A stretch of 64,000 bases of DNA from assembly GCA_010645155.1 (NCBI GenBank), contig CM021319.1, forward strand, positions 4,866,072 to 4,930,071, read 5' to 3'. Positions 25,839 through 36,845 of this stretch are shown here, one piece after another. The notes under the pieces were generated by a model. The model was not told the origin of the DNA. It saw nothing but the letters and a program-made list of their open reading frames with translations, and did no database searches. The first letter of the stretch is position 1; every line of letters starts with the position of its first letter. Made by a program: the position numbers and the translations under genes. The DNA is from Tigriopus japonicus (lineage: Eukaryota > Arthropoda > Copepoda > Harpacticoida > Harpacticidae).

Positions 25839-26679
25839 CTCGTGTTTGGTGGATGGTTGGTCTTCGGACCTCGGAGGCCGCTAATAAGCCGGCCTCAGCC
25901 GACGAAAACGACAACAACAACGGCGACGACCAAGATAGTTTGAATTGTTTCTTCTGAAAAACAAAGAACAAGAAGAATACCGGGCTAATATTGGCCCAAA
26001 TTCTTCGTATTGTTGGATTAGTAACGAAGTTTCTTTCACTCGTAAGAGGGTGAGCTTTAAACACCATTTCTGGTTGGTGAGTGCGCGCCAGAAGGACTTT
26101 TTTTCGCCACGTGGATGGAACACGGAACGAGGTTGGAGAGCCCAAACAACGATTGTCCAACACTCTTTCCAAGCCCAAGTCCGAATGCTTCCGGATTCGA
26201 ACAAATCATCTCGGCTGGCTCTCAGATTGTGTTTGGGACTCTTAGTAGGTCGATGTTGTCAATATTGTAAGGTTCGAAGACGCACCAGCACCACACTGTG
26301 CCCTGAAATTTAGACAATTTACGAAATGCTTGGGGGATTGGCAAATTCAGGGCATTGTAGTTGCTGGCGGGCTTGGAGCACTCGGATGCCGGGGAGATAT
26401 TTGGCGCCCTTCGACTGGGACAAAATTGAGAATGAGTTAAGGCTTTTCCAAGGCACTCTCATGTTTTGGATAGAACAGGCAGGAAATGTTGGCGAAAAGA
26501 AAAAAAAAACACTTTTAAAGAGAAATCAAATCAAAACCGACTTTGAAAGAAACCACCATAACGTATGTATGTATTTGCTAACTTCTACAGAATGCGATCA
26601 TAAAAAAAGTCCCAGATGGGGTGGGTGAAACGGGGTCAGATTGAAATCAACACACAGGTATCGTAACTCGTAAAAAGGG

Positions 26680-26699
26680 GGTTGGTTGGTTGGTTGGTT
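26680..26699. repeat. (GGTT)n microsatellite
   Basis: Five tandem GGTT units 3' of the VAMP gene. Confidence 0.85.
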
Positions 26700-26805
26700 C
26701 TCTACGAACAAAAGGGTTGGTTGTGGGGCAAGATGCCATCAAGCTCAGCTCTGCTCCGTTGTGGGTTCCCAGCAATTTTTGGTCCCAATCCAATGCAAAC
26801 ATGCT

Positions 26806-27090
26806 CTAATAGAACATCCAGACGAGCAACATGATGACCACGACGCCAATCACCACTCCGATGATGATCTTCATCTTCATGTTCTCCCAGAACTGCTTGC
26901 GCTTGATTCGCACGGCCGAGCGGTGGAACTGTTCCGTGCCCTCCTGAAGACGGTCCGCCCGTTCCTCGAGCTGTCCCAGTTTGCCATCGCGTTCCAGGAC
27001 CTTGTCCACATTGGCCTTCATGATGTTCTGGACCTCGTCCACCTGACGACGAGTCTCATCCAAGCGCGAATTGCCCGACGAAGAAGCCAT
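26806..27090 (-). CDS. VAMP: VAMP/synaptobrevin-family R-SNARE, intronless, 94 residues
   Basis: Complete R-SNARE. These proteins sit in transport vesicles and zip with Q-SNAREs on the target membrane to drive fusion. Layout: a short polar N-terminus (residues 1-9), a SNARE motif at about 10-66, a basic juxtamembrane patch RIKRKQFWEN (61-70), and a C-terminal membrane anchor at about 74-93. The motif NVDKVLERDGKL (28-38) matches VAMP2/cellubrevin NVDKVLERDQKL, with the ionic zero-layer arginine at residue 34; ERADRLQEGTEQF follows, where VAMP2 has DRADALQAGASQF. The N-terminus lacks the Pro-rich region of neuronal synaptobrevin, so this is closer in size to the VAMP3/5/8 class. The start ATG has good context (CATCATGG) and an in-frame TGA lies upstream. 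The whole protein is one uninterrupted frame, whereas animal VAMP genes are usually split. A retrogene origin is possible but unproven. The overlapping 196-codon plus-strand frame is its antisense shadow. Confidence 0.95.
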   Translation of the reverse strand: MASSSGNSRLDETRRQVDEVQNIMKANVDKVLERDGKLGQLEERADRLQEGTEQFHRSAVRIKRKQFWENMKMKIIIGVVIGVVVIMLLVWMFY

Positions 27091-27800
27091 GATGAGGATG
27101 AGGCCAAGAAAGTTATTGAAGTTGCTTACAACGCCTTTACTTCGTTGGTTTTCAGTTCACAAACGAAATTGCTCTGTCGTCGACACTTTTTTGACGTTCT
27201 CTTGGGCCGCCAGATAGCCCGAAAATTAGAACAGTCACCCCCAGTGATTGTCGGCCAGCGGCCAGCACTAGCTTAGGTAGAAGGAGCCTAGGTGAATCCA
27301 GGGTGACCAAATGTCAGTCCAAGGCCGGGGGAAAAGGTTTATTATTAAAATAGGCTTATCGTGTGAGTGACTCTTTGTTTTAAATCGCGAAAATGAGGCT
27401 AGTTAAGGACATTTCAAAACGATTTAATGATGAAGACAGGATGAATGACGTCAATTGTGCGCGCGTTTGTGAGGAGAGTGCTTTGATGACTCACGTACTC
27501 ACTCATGAAGGTGCGGCCACTTGTACGTTCTTAGAAATTTTTCTTTTAGTCAAATGTTAAGACTCTAGTCATATGATTGAATTTATTCCGGTCCAAACGT
27601 CGTTGCTTTTCATATTTCTTAACGAGTCTCTAGAATAGTCTCTAGTCAATAGAAACTTTGGTGACAATAAGTTGATATAATCAGACTAGAGAATTAGTAA
27701 AAATCGCCCAAGTAGTGTTTTTGAAATGCCATTTGAGGTTGACATTTTGGACTGCTTTTGAAAGACGTAACGTGAAAGCATGTTTTTATACCAAATTAGG

Positions 27801-27931
27801 TCAATTACTTGAAAAATGTAATTAATTATAATTTCTTCATCAAAAAATGTAATTAATTACAATTACATTATCCGAAAATGTGATTGACTTGAATTACAAT
27901 TACATGTCAATTACATGACAATGACATGTCA
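27801..27931. repeat. Degenerate array of AATTACAATTACAT motifs
   Basis: Repeated and inverted variants of GTAATTAATTACAATTACAT and CATGTCAATTACATGACA follow one another for about 130 bp. The motif is near self-complementary and suggests the end of a DNA transposon or a satellite fragment. Confidence 0.5.
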
Positions 27932-28163
27932 CTTACCATTCTTCCGTCTCTTTCACCCATTTTGCCTTTTAAAAACGATGAAAAATAAACAGATCTGGCA
28001 TTATTAAGTAGCGATGCACCAACTGGCAACTTTTAGTGCCTGAAAGGTTATGAGATGAAAGAGCAAGAAGCACTGAAAACTGGAGTGGTAGGCTAATGGT
28101 CAGAATTATGATTTCCAAAAGGATTAATTGCAAACGAGACCTGGCTTGTATTCAGTAGACGAC

Positions 28164-28380
28164 GTATTTCAATTGTCAGCTCAATCGAATGCCGGAGTGA
28201 AAAGTTATGCCTTCTCATACTTATGTACTGAAGAGAGCATAAAATGAATGAATTCGCCCTTTTGTGGTAAAACAATGACCAGAAAAGGCTTGTTCATTCA
28301 TTCTCGGTAGGATTTGCACTGAACTTTGAGAGAGCATAACTTTTGACTCCGACGTTCGATTGAGCTGAAAATTGAAATAC
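28164..28380. repeat. Inverted repeat (foldback or MITE-like), 50-bp arms
   Basis: The arm at 28164-28213 is the reverse complement of the arm at 28331-28380, matching at 44 of 50 positions by hand alignment, with a 117-bp spacer. The conserved core is TTCGATTGAGCTGA. The spacing and divergence suggest an old non-autonomous DNA element or a foldback. Confidence 0.65.
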
Positions 28381-28810
28381 TTCAAATAGTTCAATGAACG
28401 AGCTTAAATATCAAAAATATTATACCATCAATCACAAGGCATATTTTTCTTTTTCAGAAAACACGAGCTTTGTACAAATATATCAAGTATGTTTTAAAAC
28501 TTCATTTTTGCACCTCATTTATCTGCCCTTGGTTGTGAAAAGTCCTAAATCTAGACACAAAAATCATGGTCAAAAGCTCTTGCTCAATTCACTTTCTCTG
28601 ACCGTTTTATATAGGGTCAAAACAGATCGTCAATTTGTTTATAAAACTAGTGCAGTGGTCAAAACTCTGAAATTTGAAGTGGTACTTGTTTCTTCGAAAT
28701 TGGTCGTGTGAATCAAGAACTACAGGGTCGGTTGCATTCTTTTTGGTGTACCCCTCGTATCACAAATTTAAAAAAAAACATAAATCTGTTCAATACATGT
28801 TTCTTAGAAG

Positions 28811-28886
28811 TACGCTTGCGTATTTACGCAATATTTACGTACTTACGATATTTAGATACTTGCGTACGCTTACGCTAAGCGTATCT
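28811..28886. repeat. TACG-rich repeat block directly 5' of the SINE-like fragment
   Basis: Irregular units beginning TACG (TACGCTTGCGTATT, TACGCAATATT, TACGTACT, TACGATATT, TACGCTAAGCGTATCT) with internal hairpins such as ACGCTTACGCTAAGCGT. Confidence 0.5.
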
Positions 28887-28904
28887 TACAATTTTGTTGT
28901 CAGT

Positions 28905-29125
28905 TTCCTTTAGTGAGAGAGGTCCCAGGTTCGATTCTCCTCCCTGACCTTTCTCAAGGAAAATTTAAGACGCTAAATCCACACCCACAGACGGAGAACC
29001 ATGGTGATACTGGACTTGAAATTGTCTATCGGAAAAATTTGGACGATGTGATGGCTGGCTTCGCTGGCCGGGCGAGACTCAACCCTCCGACCTTTGCACC
29101 CAAAATAAAATATAAAATAAAAATT
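28905..29125 (+). mobile_element. tRNA-derived SINE-like fragment
   Basis: A tRNA-type B box (GGTTCGATTCTC at 28928-28939) lies in a T-arm-like context (GGTCCCAGGTTCGATTCTCC). It is followed by about 160 bp of moderate-GC unique body (GGAGAACCATGGTGATACTG; GGCCGGGCGAGACTC). The element ends in an A-rich tail (AAAATAAAATATAAAATAAAA). B box, body and A-rich tail in this order are the layout of a tRNA-derived SINE. I see no good A box, so the copy is probably 5'-truncated or diverged. Its GC-rich body stands out in an AT-rich block. Boundaries are approximate; no target-site duplication was identified. Confidence 0.5.
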
Positions 29126-32100
29126 GACATGTTTTGGAAATTCGCTAAAATACAAGAAATCGGGCTCGGATAAAGTTGCTACATTTTGGCCCAAAGTTGC
29201 AGTTTTTGAGAAGCAAAACAGTAATTATGTTATTTACAAAAAAATGACATTTGAATTCTTGAAATAAAATCAGTTTTTATTTACTTAAGAACTCAGTCAT
29301 GCTTTGCCCCGAAAGTTACAAAATTAATATAAATACTTAGGAAAATGCTTGTAAGATTTTTTAATTCAAACACTGTTTCACCAAATTTCAATGTTTTCGG
29401 GCGGAAAAACCGGCACTTTGTGGCTTTTCTGGAGTTTATTGCGTAAAAAATCGAAAGGTTTCTAATTTTCACCCAAAGCACAAAAACTTAATCTTTTTGA
29501 TGCAACTTTGTTCGAGCTCTAGTAAAAGATTCAAAATCGTTTGTTGAGTTTGCTATGGTTGTGTATTTCTATTCAAACTTTATACCATGTTGCTACGTAA
29601 GCTGCATGTCTGCACAACATCAACTCTCATAGGATGAGTAGCACTTCTAAAACAATTTGGGTGCAAAATTTCAACTTAAATCTCAGATTTTGGCGCGTAA
29701 ACACTACTTATGTACATGTCGGAAAATTACTTTTTGGCCAAAATTGACGTAGCGTGTTATACAATTGGAGGTACAATAAAACCAGCAATCTGCTGATAAA
29801 ATAGGTTAGCTACTCGGATATTGAAAATGTAATTGCTTGTCTTAAAAGTTTGCCTTTTTGTGATCCACGTAAATTTTACTTGTAAAAATTGTTTTTTTAG
29901 ATTGTGGAAAGCAAAGTTGATCAGCATTTCTAGCCTTTAATTTTAGTCAAATTTCTTGAAAATTGTTTCGTTGAACAATTTGGGATCTGCCAACTTCATT
30001 TTCGAATATTAGGTCAACCAAAAGTGAATAAAAAAGGGACTGCAAATAGTTTATTTGATCTAAATACTAGAGGGACTGTAATCGATTTTGAGCTATAACA
30101 TTTCTCAGAAAATGCAGATTATTTTTCGAGACTTTTTTCAACTCACAAATAATACAAATTACGTGAGTTTATGTTCTTATTGATTATTTGCTTTCATTTT
30201 TGTTTTTTTAATTTTTTAGTGTTATTTGCTTTCACGATTTTCCCAGCCAGAAGGTGAAACACGCCTATTTCGAACATGTTTAGTTGTTAGTATCAGTTAA
30301 ATTCATTCGAATATACACAAGTTTGGTAAGATACAACACTATGCAAAGTTTACGTTGTGAATCATTGAATTATTTATACTTGCAAGGGTTGGTGTTACAA
30401 TATTTCTGATAAATCATCTTCCAAACATATTCTTGAATGACAAAACAATTGTTTTTATGTTTAGATAAATTACATGAGGAAGATGAATGCCGAAAAGACC
30501 GAATAATAGATAATTATCAAATTTGTTATCAACATGAATAAACGTAGCGTTTCCTGTTCAAAACGTGGTATCGCACATTAAATTTATTCCTTTGTAAAAG
30601 ATCATTAAGGAGGTTTATTTTGACAACCAGATAGTTCTTTTTCATGATTTTTTGACATACTACCACCATAGTCATTGGCGGAATCAAACTCATTTGGAAA
30701 AAAAAACTTGGAAAAAACTCCCGAAAATATATGTGACCTTCAGCAAGGAAGAGGAACATTGAACATTACATTGCATTGCATTGAACATTACTCTCAAGTT
30801 TGTTTTGTTTACCTTTTCCAACCAACTTTCCTTATCTAAGATCAAGGAAGATTAAGTTGTCCTTGTCTAAAATCGTGGAAAACAGAGTTCTAAAACATGT
30901 TTGATCTTTATATTATCCTCCACTTCTTTATCAAAACTATCTGAAAATAACTTAGGGGCTAAAACAATTTCATCCCTGATTTGAGAAATAAATAATCCAA
31001 ATATTTCTGATATCTAAAATATGAATCCAACCCTTTGTTTTGGCTTTCATTTTGGCTTTCACGAAAGGGCTTAAAAATGCCCAAAAGATTGCTACAAAAC
31101 TTGGGATTACTCGTTGATTTAATGGTATAAAATTTGATTTCCGTCTACTGAACTCTGCAAAATCAAATTTGTTATCATAAGTACTGATGGGAAATATCAA
31201 TATTTCAATGTTCCTCACATGGGGTTTCCCCTTTGGGCCTACCAGCACCCCCTACTTTGTTCACCATGTTGTAATATCAAGGCCCTGCAGTACTATCCCC
31301 TGGGAAAATCCAAAGTCGAATAAAGCGGGGGTGCCATTTGCGTTCGCCTTTCTTGTCATAGCATTCTACAAATAGTAACAAATTCGTGTGCCCAGTTGGT
31401 CAAACCAAGTCAGGCAACCTAGTGGGAAAATGATTGAGGATTGAATTGTTTACATCACCAATATTAAGTGCTTGGTTTGACATAATATATGTGAACCAGT
31501 TTTTTTACTGAATGACTTAAATGTCAAACCGCCTCAGAGAATGAATCAAGGGGCCCATGGAGCTTGGGAGTTCATTTTGATGCTTGGTTGTTGTACCGTT
31601 TACGGAGAGGTCCCATCTTCCTCTGTGTCTCAGTCTTGGCTATTGTTTTCCAAGCCCTGTAAAATGCAAGGAGAATGATATCAGTGGCAACAAAGATCAA
31701 TCACCTAGTCTACGTTGCTACTCGTACGTGGCTCGTTTAGTACAGATTCCATGGTCGTGCATTTTAATTCTTTTTTAATGTTCATTAGGCAGGCTCAATG
31801 CTTCATTATGGTCTCGATCATCCAGTGCAAAAAGCAATTTGTTAACGCGCACAACACAACAATTCTTTGGGGCCGAGTTTGGGCTCGTTTTTATTTTCTC
31901 GGTACATTATCCAGCCAAAAAAGATGGATGAAGGAGCGGATACGTTGGTATGCAATCTCGTTCATTTGAATCTAAGTTGCCAGGGGTACAAAATACACGC
32001 AAAATGAGAAAGGAACTATTTATATATTTGAAAAAGTTGGGACAAGATGGTTTGTATTCGATTTTGTACCGACTTAAATCTGCGCCCTGTTTGATTGACA

Positions 32101-32503
32101 GGATCACGAGAGTTATTGGCAGGTTTACATCCAAGAATTCACAATGTCAACTTGGTGATCCCTTTCTGAACATTTTCCATTGAGAAGGACTTGTTCAATG
32201 TGTCCAATTAGCAAATTTTTAAGCAACTTGGTCCTCTAATTGATTGTCAAGAGTGTGGGGTTTCTGTCAAGCCGAGGAAAATTCTGAAAATATGTCCTCA
32301 GCTAGAATCATTGCGTCTACTGAACTCGTAAGACCGTTAATTAAGCTTTGCCATCAAAATGCCTGTTTTCGGATGACTTGCTAAAACGGCTCGACCCAAC
32401 ATGTTTTTCCACTTGTTGGGATGGGGGGGGCCTATTATCTTGCCTATTTTAGAGGAAAGATCTTCGTGCGTATGCTAATCAAGCCAATTACGGAACGCTG
32501 TCA

Positions 32504-32510
32504 TATATAA
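32504..32510 (+). promoter_or_regulatory. TATA box of the candidate secreted-peptide gene
   Basis: TATATAA, with a CCAAT (AAGCCAATTA) about 20 nt upstream and an initiator-like CACAGT about 25 nt downstream. This is the standard core-promoter spacing ahead of the ATG at 32598. Confidence 0.5.
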
Positions 32511-32597
32511 ATGTACGTATGTACAAACACAGTATTTGTTGGCAAAAATCAATCTCCGTGTTTGTTGGACTCTTGTTTTCAAAATAATACGTTCACT

Positions 32598-32758
32598 ATG
32601 GTACGCGTCTGTACTATTTTACCCATCCTGCTCATCATCGGTCACGGACTTCATGTTCCAATCACATTTCAAGCCCACACATCAGGCCTCTCCTCAACCT
32701 GTGATCGTTTGTGGGACAGCAGCCTTGTGAATGCAGTCAGCAATTTGAATTCCCTCGT
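32598..32758 (+). CDS. First exon of a candidate secreted peptide (signal peptide)
   Basis: The ATG has a good context (A at -3, G at +4). The frame starts with a textbook signal peptide: MVRVCTILPILLIIGHGL followed by a probable cleavage region near residues 19-26. A short mature part follows with one cysteine (STCDRLWDSS) and ends NAVSNLNSL. The exon ends at a consensus donor (CTCGT|GTGAGTT, phase 2). A well-spaced TATA box, CCAAT and initiator-like element lie 60-115 nt upstream. The family is not recognised; it may be a peptide hormone, a small cuticle or defence peptide, or something else secreted. Confidence 0.45.
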
Positions 32759-32892
32759 GTGAGTTAGCTTTCCGGTTCAGGCCCTTGCCAGCTTCTGTCC
32801 TATCCGACTAAGTGCTACATACATGCCTGTGTACAAAGGCCGGACAAGGGATCTGATCGCTCTTTCGCTCTTCTTCGAGTTTGGCGTGTTAG

Positions 32893-32924
32893 TTCTGGGT
32901 TTGGGCCAAGTTGTGAAACACTAA
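32893..32924 (+). CDS. Possible second exon of the secreted-peptide gene
   Basis: A pyrimidine-rich acceptor (GCTCTTTCGCTCTTCTTCGA then GTTTGGCGTGTTAG) is followed by a segment that fits the phase-2 donor at 32758. It adds ten residues ending GLGQVVKH and a TAA stop, giving a precursor of about 63 residues with a 134-nt intron. The join is inferred only from phase and splice signals. Confidence 0.25.
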
Positions 32925-33958
32925 CTAGGGGAAAAGCAGCTTCACTCAACGGAGGCCAGGGATGGATGATATTCGAGGTGTTGTGTTATCTTTGAAGCCA
33001 CCAGGAAAAGGTGCAGAAGTGAACAACTCCTCGTTGCTCGTTCCTTTGTGCTCCTCGAAATGCTCCTCCACGATCCTCCAAGTGTCTTCTCCTCATCTGC
33101 AAGCAAATTTGTCGAGAACCCAATTTGAGACAGGAAGATGCAAATGAGAAAGATGAATAGCTGTGTCGACTCCCACGAATCCATTAATTGTGCTAAATGT
33201 TGACACGATCAAGTGATGTCCCAAACGTGTTCCCATTGGACGCATTTGGGAAAAGTGAGAGTGTTTTGATTAAGATTTGGGCCTTGCCCTGTGGATGTCG
33301 TTTAAATCCCACATTTTAAACAAACTTCATCCTCTGTGGACTGGAAAGATTTGCTCTTCAGTCCATCAAAACACCCAATTGGAGTAGTTCGACCGGGCGT
33401 TTATTTCGTTTCCACTCTGACCAAATTGGAGCTCATACGGACACATTCTCAATGCATAAATGCTTACTTAGGCAGCCCTTTGCCCACTCATTGGATTGTC
33501 CATAAGAGTTCAGGAATGTGGGTTTTGAACGAAGCTTTCTTAAGACGTATTGCCTTTCCTCATTGAATGCAAACTGGGCTGAAAACGTAAGTGGTCTTTT
33601 ACTCAGACGTCCTCGAACATACATACTTCCTCACTCACGCACACACGTGCCCAACAAACCGAACTGCAGCACTTCGACGTAAAGGTTTCTGTGTCCTGCA
33701 AAAATTACCTTCATCTTATCCCGTGAAGCCACGGACAACAACCTGAAGAAAATGATCGGGAATGAGTGGGACAAAAAGTGTTGTGACAGTGTTTGACCAC
33801 GACATGTTTGCTAACAAGAAGCTTTGAAGTTATTCTGGATTACGCTCTTTCGTCGCTCAAGTGGCATCTATTTCGTTCCTGTTTGCAGTCAAAAGATCCC
33901 TTGGGGCTACCGTGATCCACAGTGGTGGCTCAAAAACTCTGAAGCATTCCATCCCAAA

Positions 33959-34417
33959 ATGTTTACGGCCAACTTGGCTGGAACCTCGTCAGGAGGCAGT
34001 CACACCACCTATCGCCATGACAATCACAACCAACATCATCACCACAAACGAGATTCAAACCATAGTCAGTTACTTCGGCATCAACACACCCTCGACGATT
34101 CCGAAGAAGATGTTAGGGCCCTGTATAATCAACCGGCCAGTATATTTGCACATGGAGGGGTGCCATCGGATCGCGATTCGCTTCATCTACCAGGAGATGT
34201 GATCACTCCCACATACGATATCCAGTACGAGATGACCGGTGTACACGGGAATGCGCCGATAGCGCATCTCAAGGATCAGGAGCATCCAAATCCCGAAGCT
34301 ATGTTGGATTGTAAAACGGTGGCTTATTTGCTCTGTTTTGGCGCGATTGTGATAGGTGGGATTGTCCTGATAGTGATGGCAGCCCTGGGACATTTCAACA
34401 ACGATGATGTTCGGTAG
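33959..34417 (+). CDS. His-rich protein with a C-terminal membrane anchor, unidentified
   Basis: 152 codons from an ATG at 33959. I do not recognise the family. The N-terminal half is polar, with a histidine cluster at about residues 15-43 (HDNHNQHHHHKRDSNH then LLRHQH) that could bind metal ions or act as a pH sensor. A Ser/Asp-rich stretch and a Tyr-containing stretch (PTYDIQYEM, 84-92) follow. One strong hydrophobic segment lies at about 121-144 (VAYLLCFGAIVIGGIVLIVM), and the protein ends nine residues later. It is thus tail-anchored or single-pass with the His-rich part probably cytosolic. An acceptor (TTCGTTCCTGTTTGCAG) ends at 33888, and the frame is open from there to the ATG (segment includes IPWGYRDPQWWLKNSEA). 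That segment may be extra coding sequence or a 5'UTR exon. The frame is longer than expected by chance and has a convincing membrane helix. Confidence 0.7.
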   Translation: MFTANLAGTSSGGSHTTYRHDNHNQHHHHKRDSNHSQLLRHQHTLDDSEEDVRALYNQPASIFAHGGVPSDRDSLHLPGDVITPTYDIQYEMTGVHGNAPIAHLKDQEHPNPEAMLDCKTVAYLLCFGAIVIGGIVLIVMAALGHFNNDDVR

Positions 34418-36790
34418 CATCGCTCAACATGATGAATTGGCCCGGCGATCTGGAAAACAAACATGAAATTTGAAGCACTTTTGAGGTTTAATGATTGCAA
34501 ACCTATTTAATGCTAGTACTTGCAACCTGTGTAAAGTCCAATGATTTGGACGGATCCGTTTTTAAAGAGTAGAAATACAAGCATATTCGAGAAAACATAT
34601 CGTCCGCATCTGTTTTAGGTTCCCATGGGAGGATATTCGTAATTGTGGACTCTTTGGTTTGGAGCTGGAGTCATCATGCACTCGATGGAGAAGTCTTGCA
34701 TTACCACTGTGAAAATCGCAATCGGTATCCTGAGACAAGGACTCACTTTTGGTTGGCATCCCTGAAATTAATGATAATTCGTACGTCCAGATCATATACC
34801 AGCTCCAACATCAACATGTTTCACAAGTCCAGTTCATTAAGAAATATCTTTTGGGAATTGTTGCCATCTTGTTAGAGAAGAAATTTTTGTAGTGTCTCTA
34901 GCCTTTGCATTTTATGAGCCTTTTGGGTCGTAACCACCAGGAATTGGGGACACACCGAACTGACTAAACCCAAAGTGGGGAAATGCTCCAGTTTTACAGT
35001 CGGTTCCTCTCATGGCAGAGCACCAATTTCCATCATCATGTTTATTCAGTTTTTACGACTGGCAATTCGATTTCCCTCCCTCTTTCGTTCAGTCTCTTCT
35101 TGCTTTTATCCCTCTCCCTCTACCTCCCGAACGAAATATTGGACCAAAAACGTCCACCCACATTCCCAAATAGTACCCAACCAGCCAGTCAGCCATCCAC
35201 CCACCCACCCACGCAGCTAACAACCAAACCCATTCGGAGAGCATCCTGCATATTATAGTTTACTCCCATTTTTTCGCGTATGCTCCTGATCCAAAGTAAG
35301 AAAGAAGCTCCACATTACCAGCGTTAGTTCCATTGGAACATTCTTGCCTCCCTTGTGTTCCACCCCTTGAAGATGATCTTCAAAGAGTCTCTTTTATCCA
35401 TAAAAGTTGATGGCTTAACATGAATAATGAGGCCATTCGCGCAAATTCAATCACCCAGTGAGACTCAATTTCCCCGAAACCATCATCGTCGTTGTGTTGT
35501 GCCTGCCTGCATTGGCCGTTGTTCACTATGTATGTAGCTTGGAGAATGAACACCCAATGGGCAAACACCCCCTTTGAGATGATCCCGACCCATGGCCACA
35601 TTGCAATGTCGCAATGGGAGGTGGCGAAAAAAGGACACAAGCATGAATAGATTTATTCTTCTTTAGGTTTAGCCAACGTACTACAATGTTACTTCAAGGG
35701 ACAACAATATTGAGGTCCCATGAATGGTCGGAAGATGACTCAGCATGTGCTCCCATCTAGTCTTCACACTTAGACATCGATCTATATGCTCAAGAGGCTT
35801 TGGGAACGATTTTGGACCAACGAAGGCTTCAAAGCATCAAAGCTAGCACACAAATCAGCTCATAGTTTTGTATTCATTTTTGAACAGGAAGACATTTTTA
35901 TCAACGGGGAAAATGGCCATCACTTCCCGACAACTGGAAATCGACTTTTCGGCTCAATTTTGTCAGGAAAAAAGTTTCGCTCTCCCTTTCTCCTTCTTTT
36001 CGGAGGACTTTTATTTGATTCATGAGGGGAATTTTTGACTGGAGACTCTCTGTGATTTTACTTCTTAATTGAGTGCAGGTGACAGTTTAAGTGCCTAGCA
36101 ATGTTACGACCAGATTGGGAAAAACATTTTTTTTCAGCCTCTCGATTAGCCCAACTGGTGCCGGAATAGAAACACCAGTGACGTTCAAGAAGGATCCCAA
36201 GTAGGTCTCTGGAGTGGATAGAGGAAGAAACAGGCCAGCAAGAAAACTAAAGCGAAGAAGGACTACGTTAAGACAAGAGAGGGAAAAAGACTCGTGAAAG
36301 TACTCGAAGGAAAGGACCAGCGTGCCACGGACGTTGGTTCGTTTTCTATAAAGTAGAATGGTCCCCACTTTGGATTGAAATGACTCGTTGAAAAGCGAAA
36401 TGTCAGCAAAACTTTTAATAAGGAGATCTCCCCCAGGAAAATGGAAAAAGGATCTGGTTTTGATGACAAAAGCCAAGTCTGCAAACATGAAATCCCCATT
36501 TGTGGGTTTTGGGCATTTTTGAATGTGGCTCTTAGCCTGTGATGAAGATGCGGAACAATGGAACATTTATTAGGACAGCAAGAGATCCCAAGGGGTTAGG
36601 TTTCCTTCGAGGTTTGAGGCAAATTTCCTTTTGAGCCGCAGATAATGTCTGCATTTTTTGTCCCGTCCTTTCCCAATATTTGGGAATAATCCCTTGCGGG
36701 TCTTGTTCTCTCTCTCTGTCTCTTTCTTTCTCTCTCTCTCTCTTTCTGTGGCCTTAGTTTGCTCGCACCACTAATGTTCGAGTGTGTGTG

Positions 36791-36845
36791 NNNNNNNNNN
36801 NNNNNNNNNNNNNNNNNNNNNNNNNNNNNNNNNNNNNNNNNNNNN
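36791..36845. other. Assembly gap (55 N) with duplicated edges
   Basis: Sequence at 36745-36790 is repeated at 36851-36896 with one C/T difference. Confidence 0.95.

Larger units (their letters stand above)
27091..32500. other. AT-rich repeat block without genes
   Basis: Apart from the repeats and SINE fragment listed separately, I see no coding signal. Between 29482 and 30528 there is no open frame of even 60 codons on either strand, consistent with high A+T content. Confidence 0.6.

Noticed and set aside
26686..27276. 196-codon plus-strand frame over the VAMP gene
   Set aside because: It is the antisense reflection of the VAMP coding sequence; the opposite strand has clear family homology.
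28928..28939. tRNA gene at the B box
   Set aside because: No acceptor stem, D arm or anticodon arm can be formed upstream; it fits a SINE-like fragment better.
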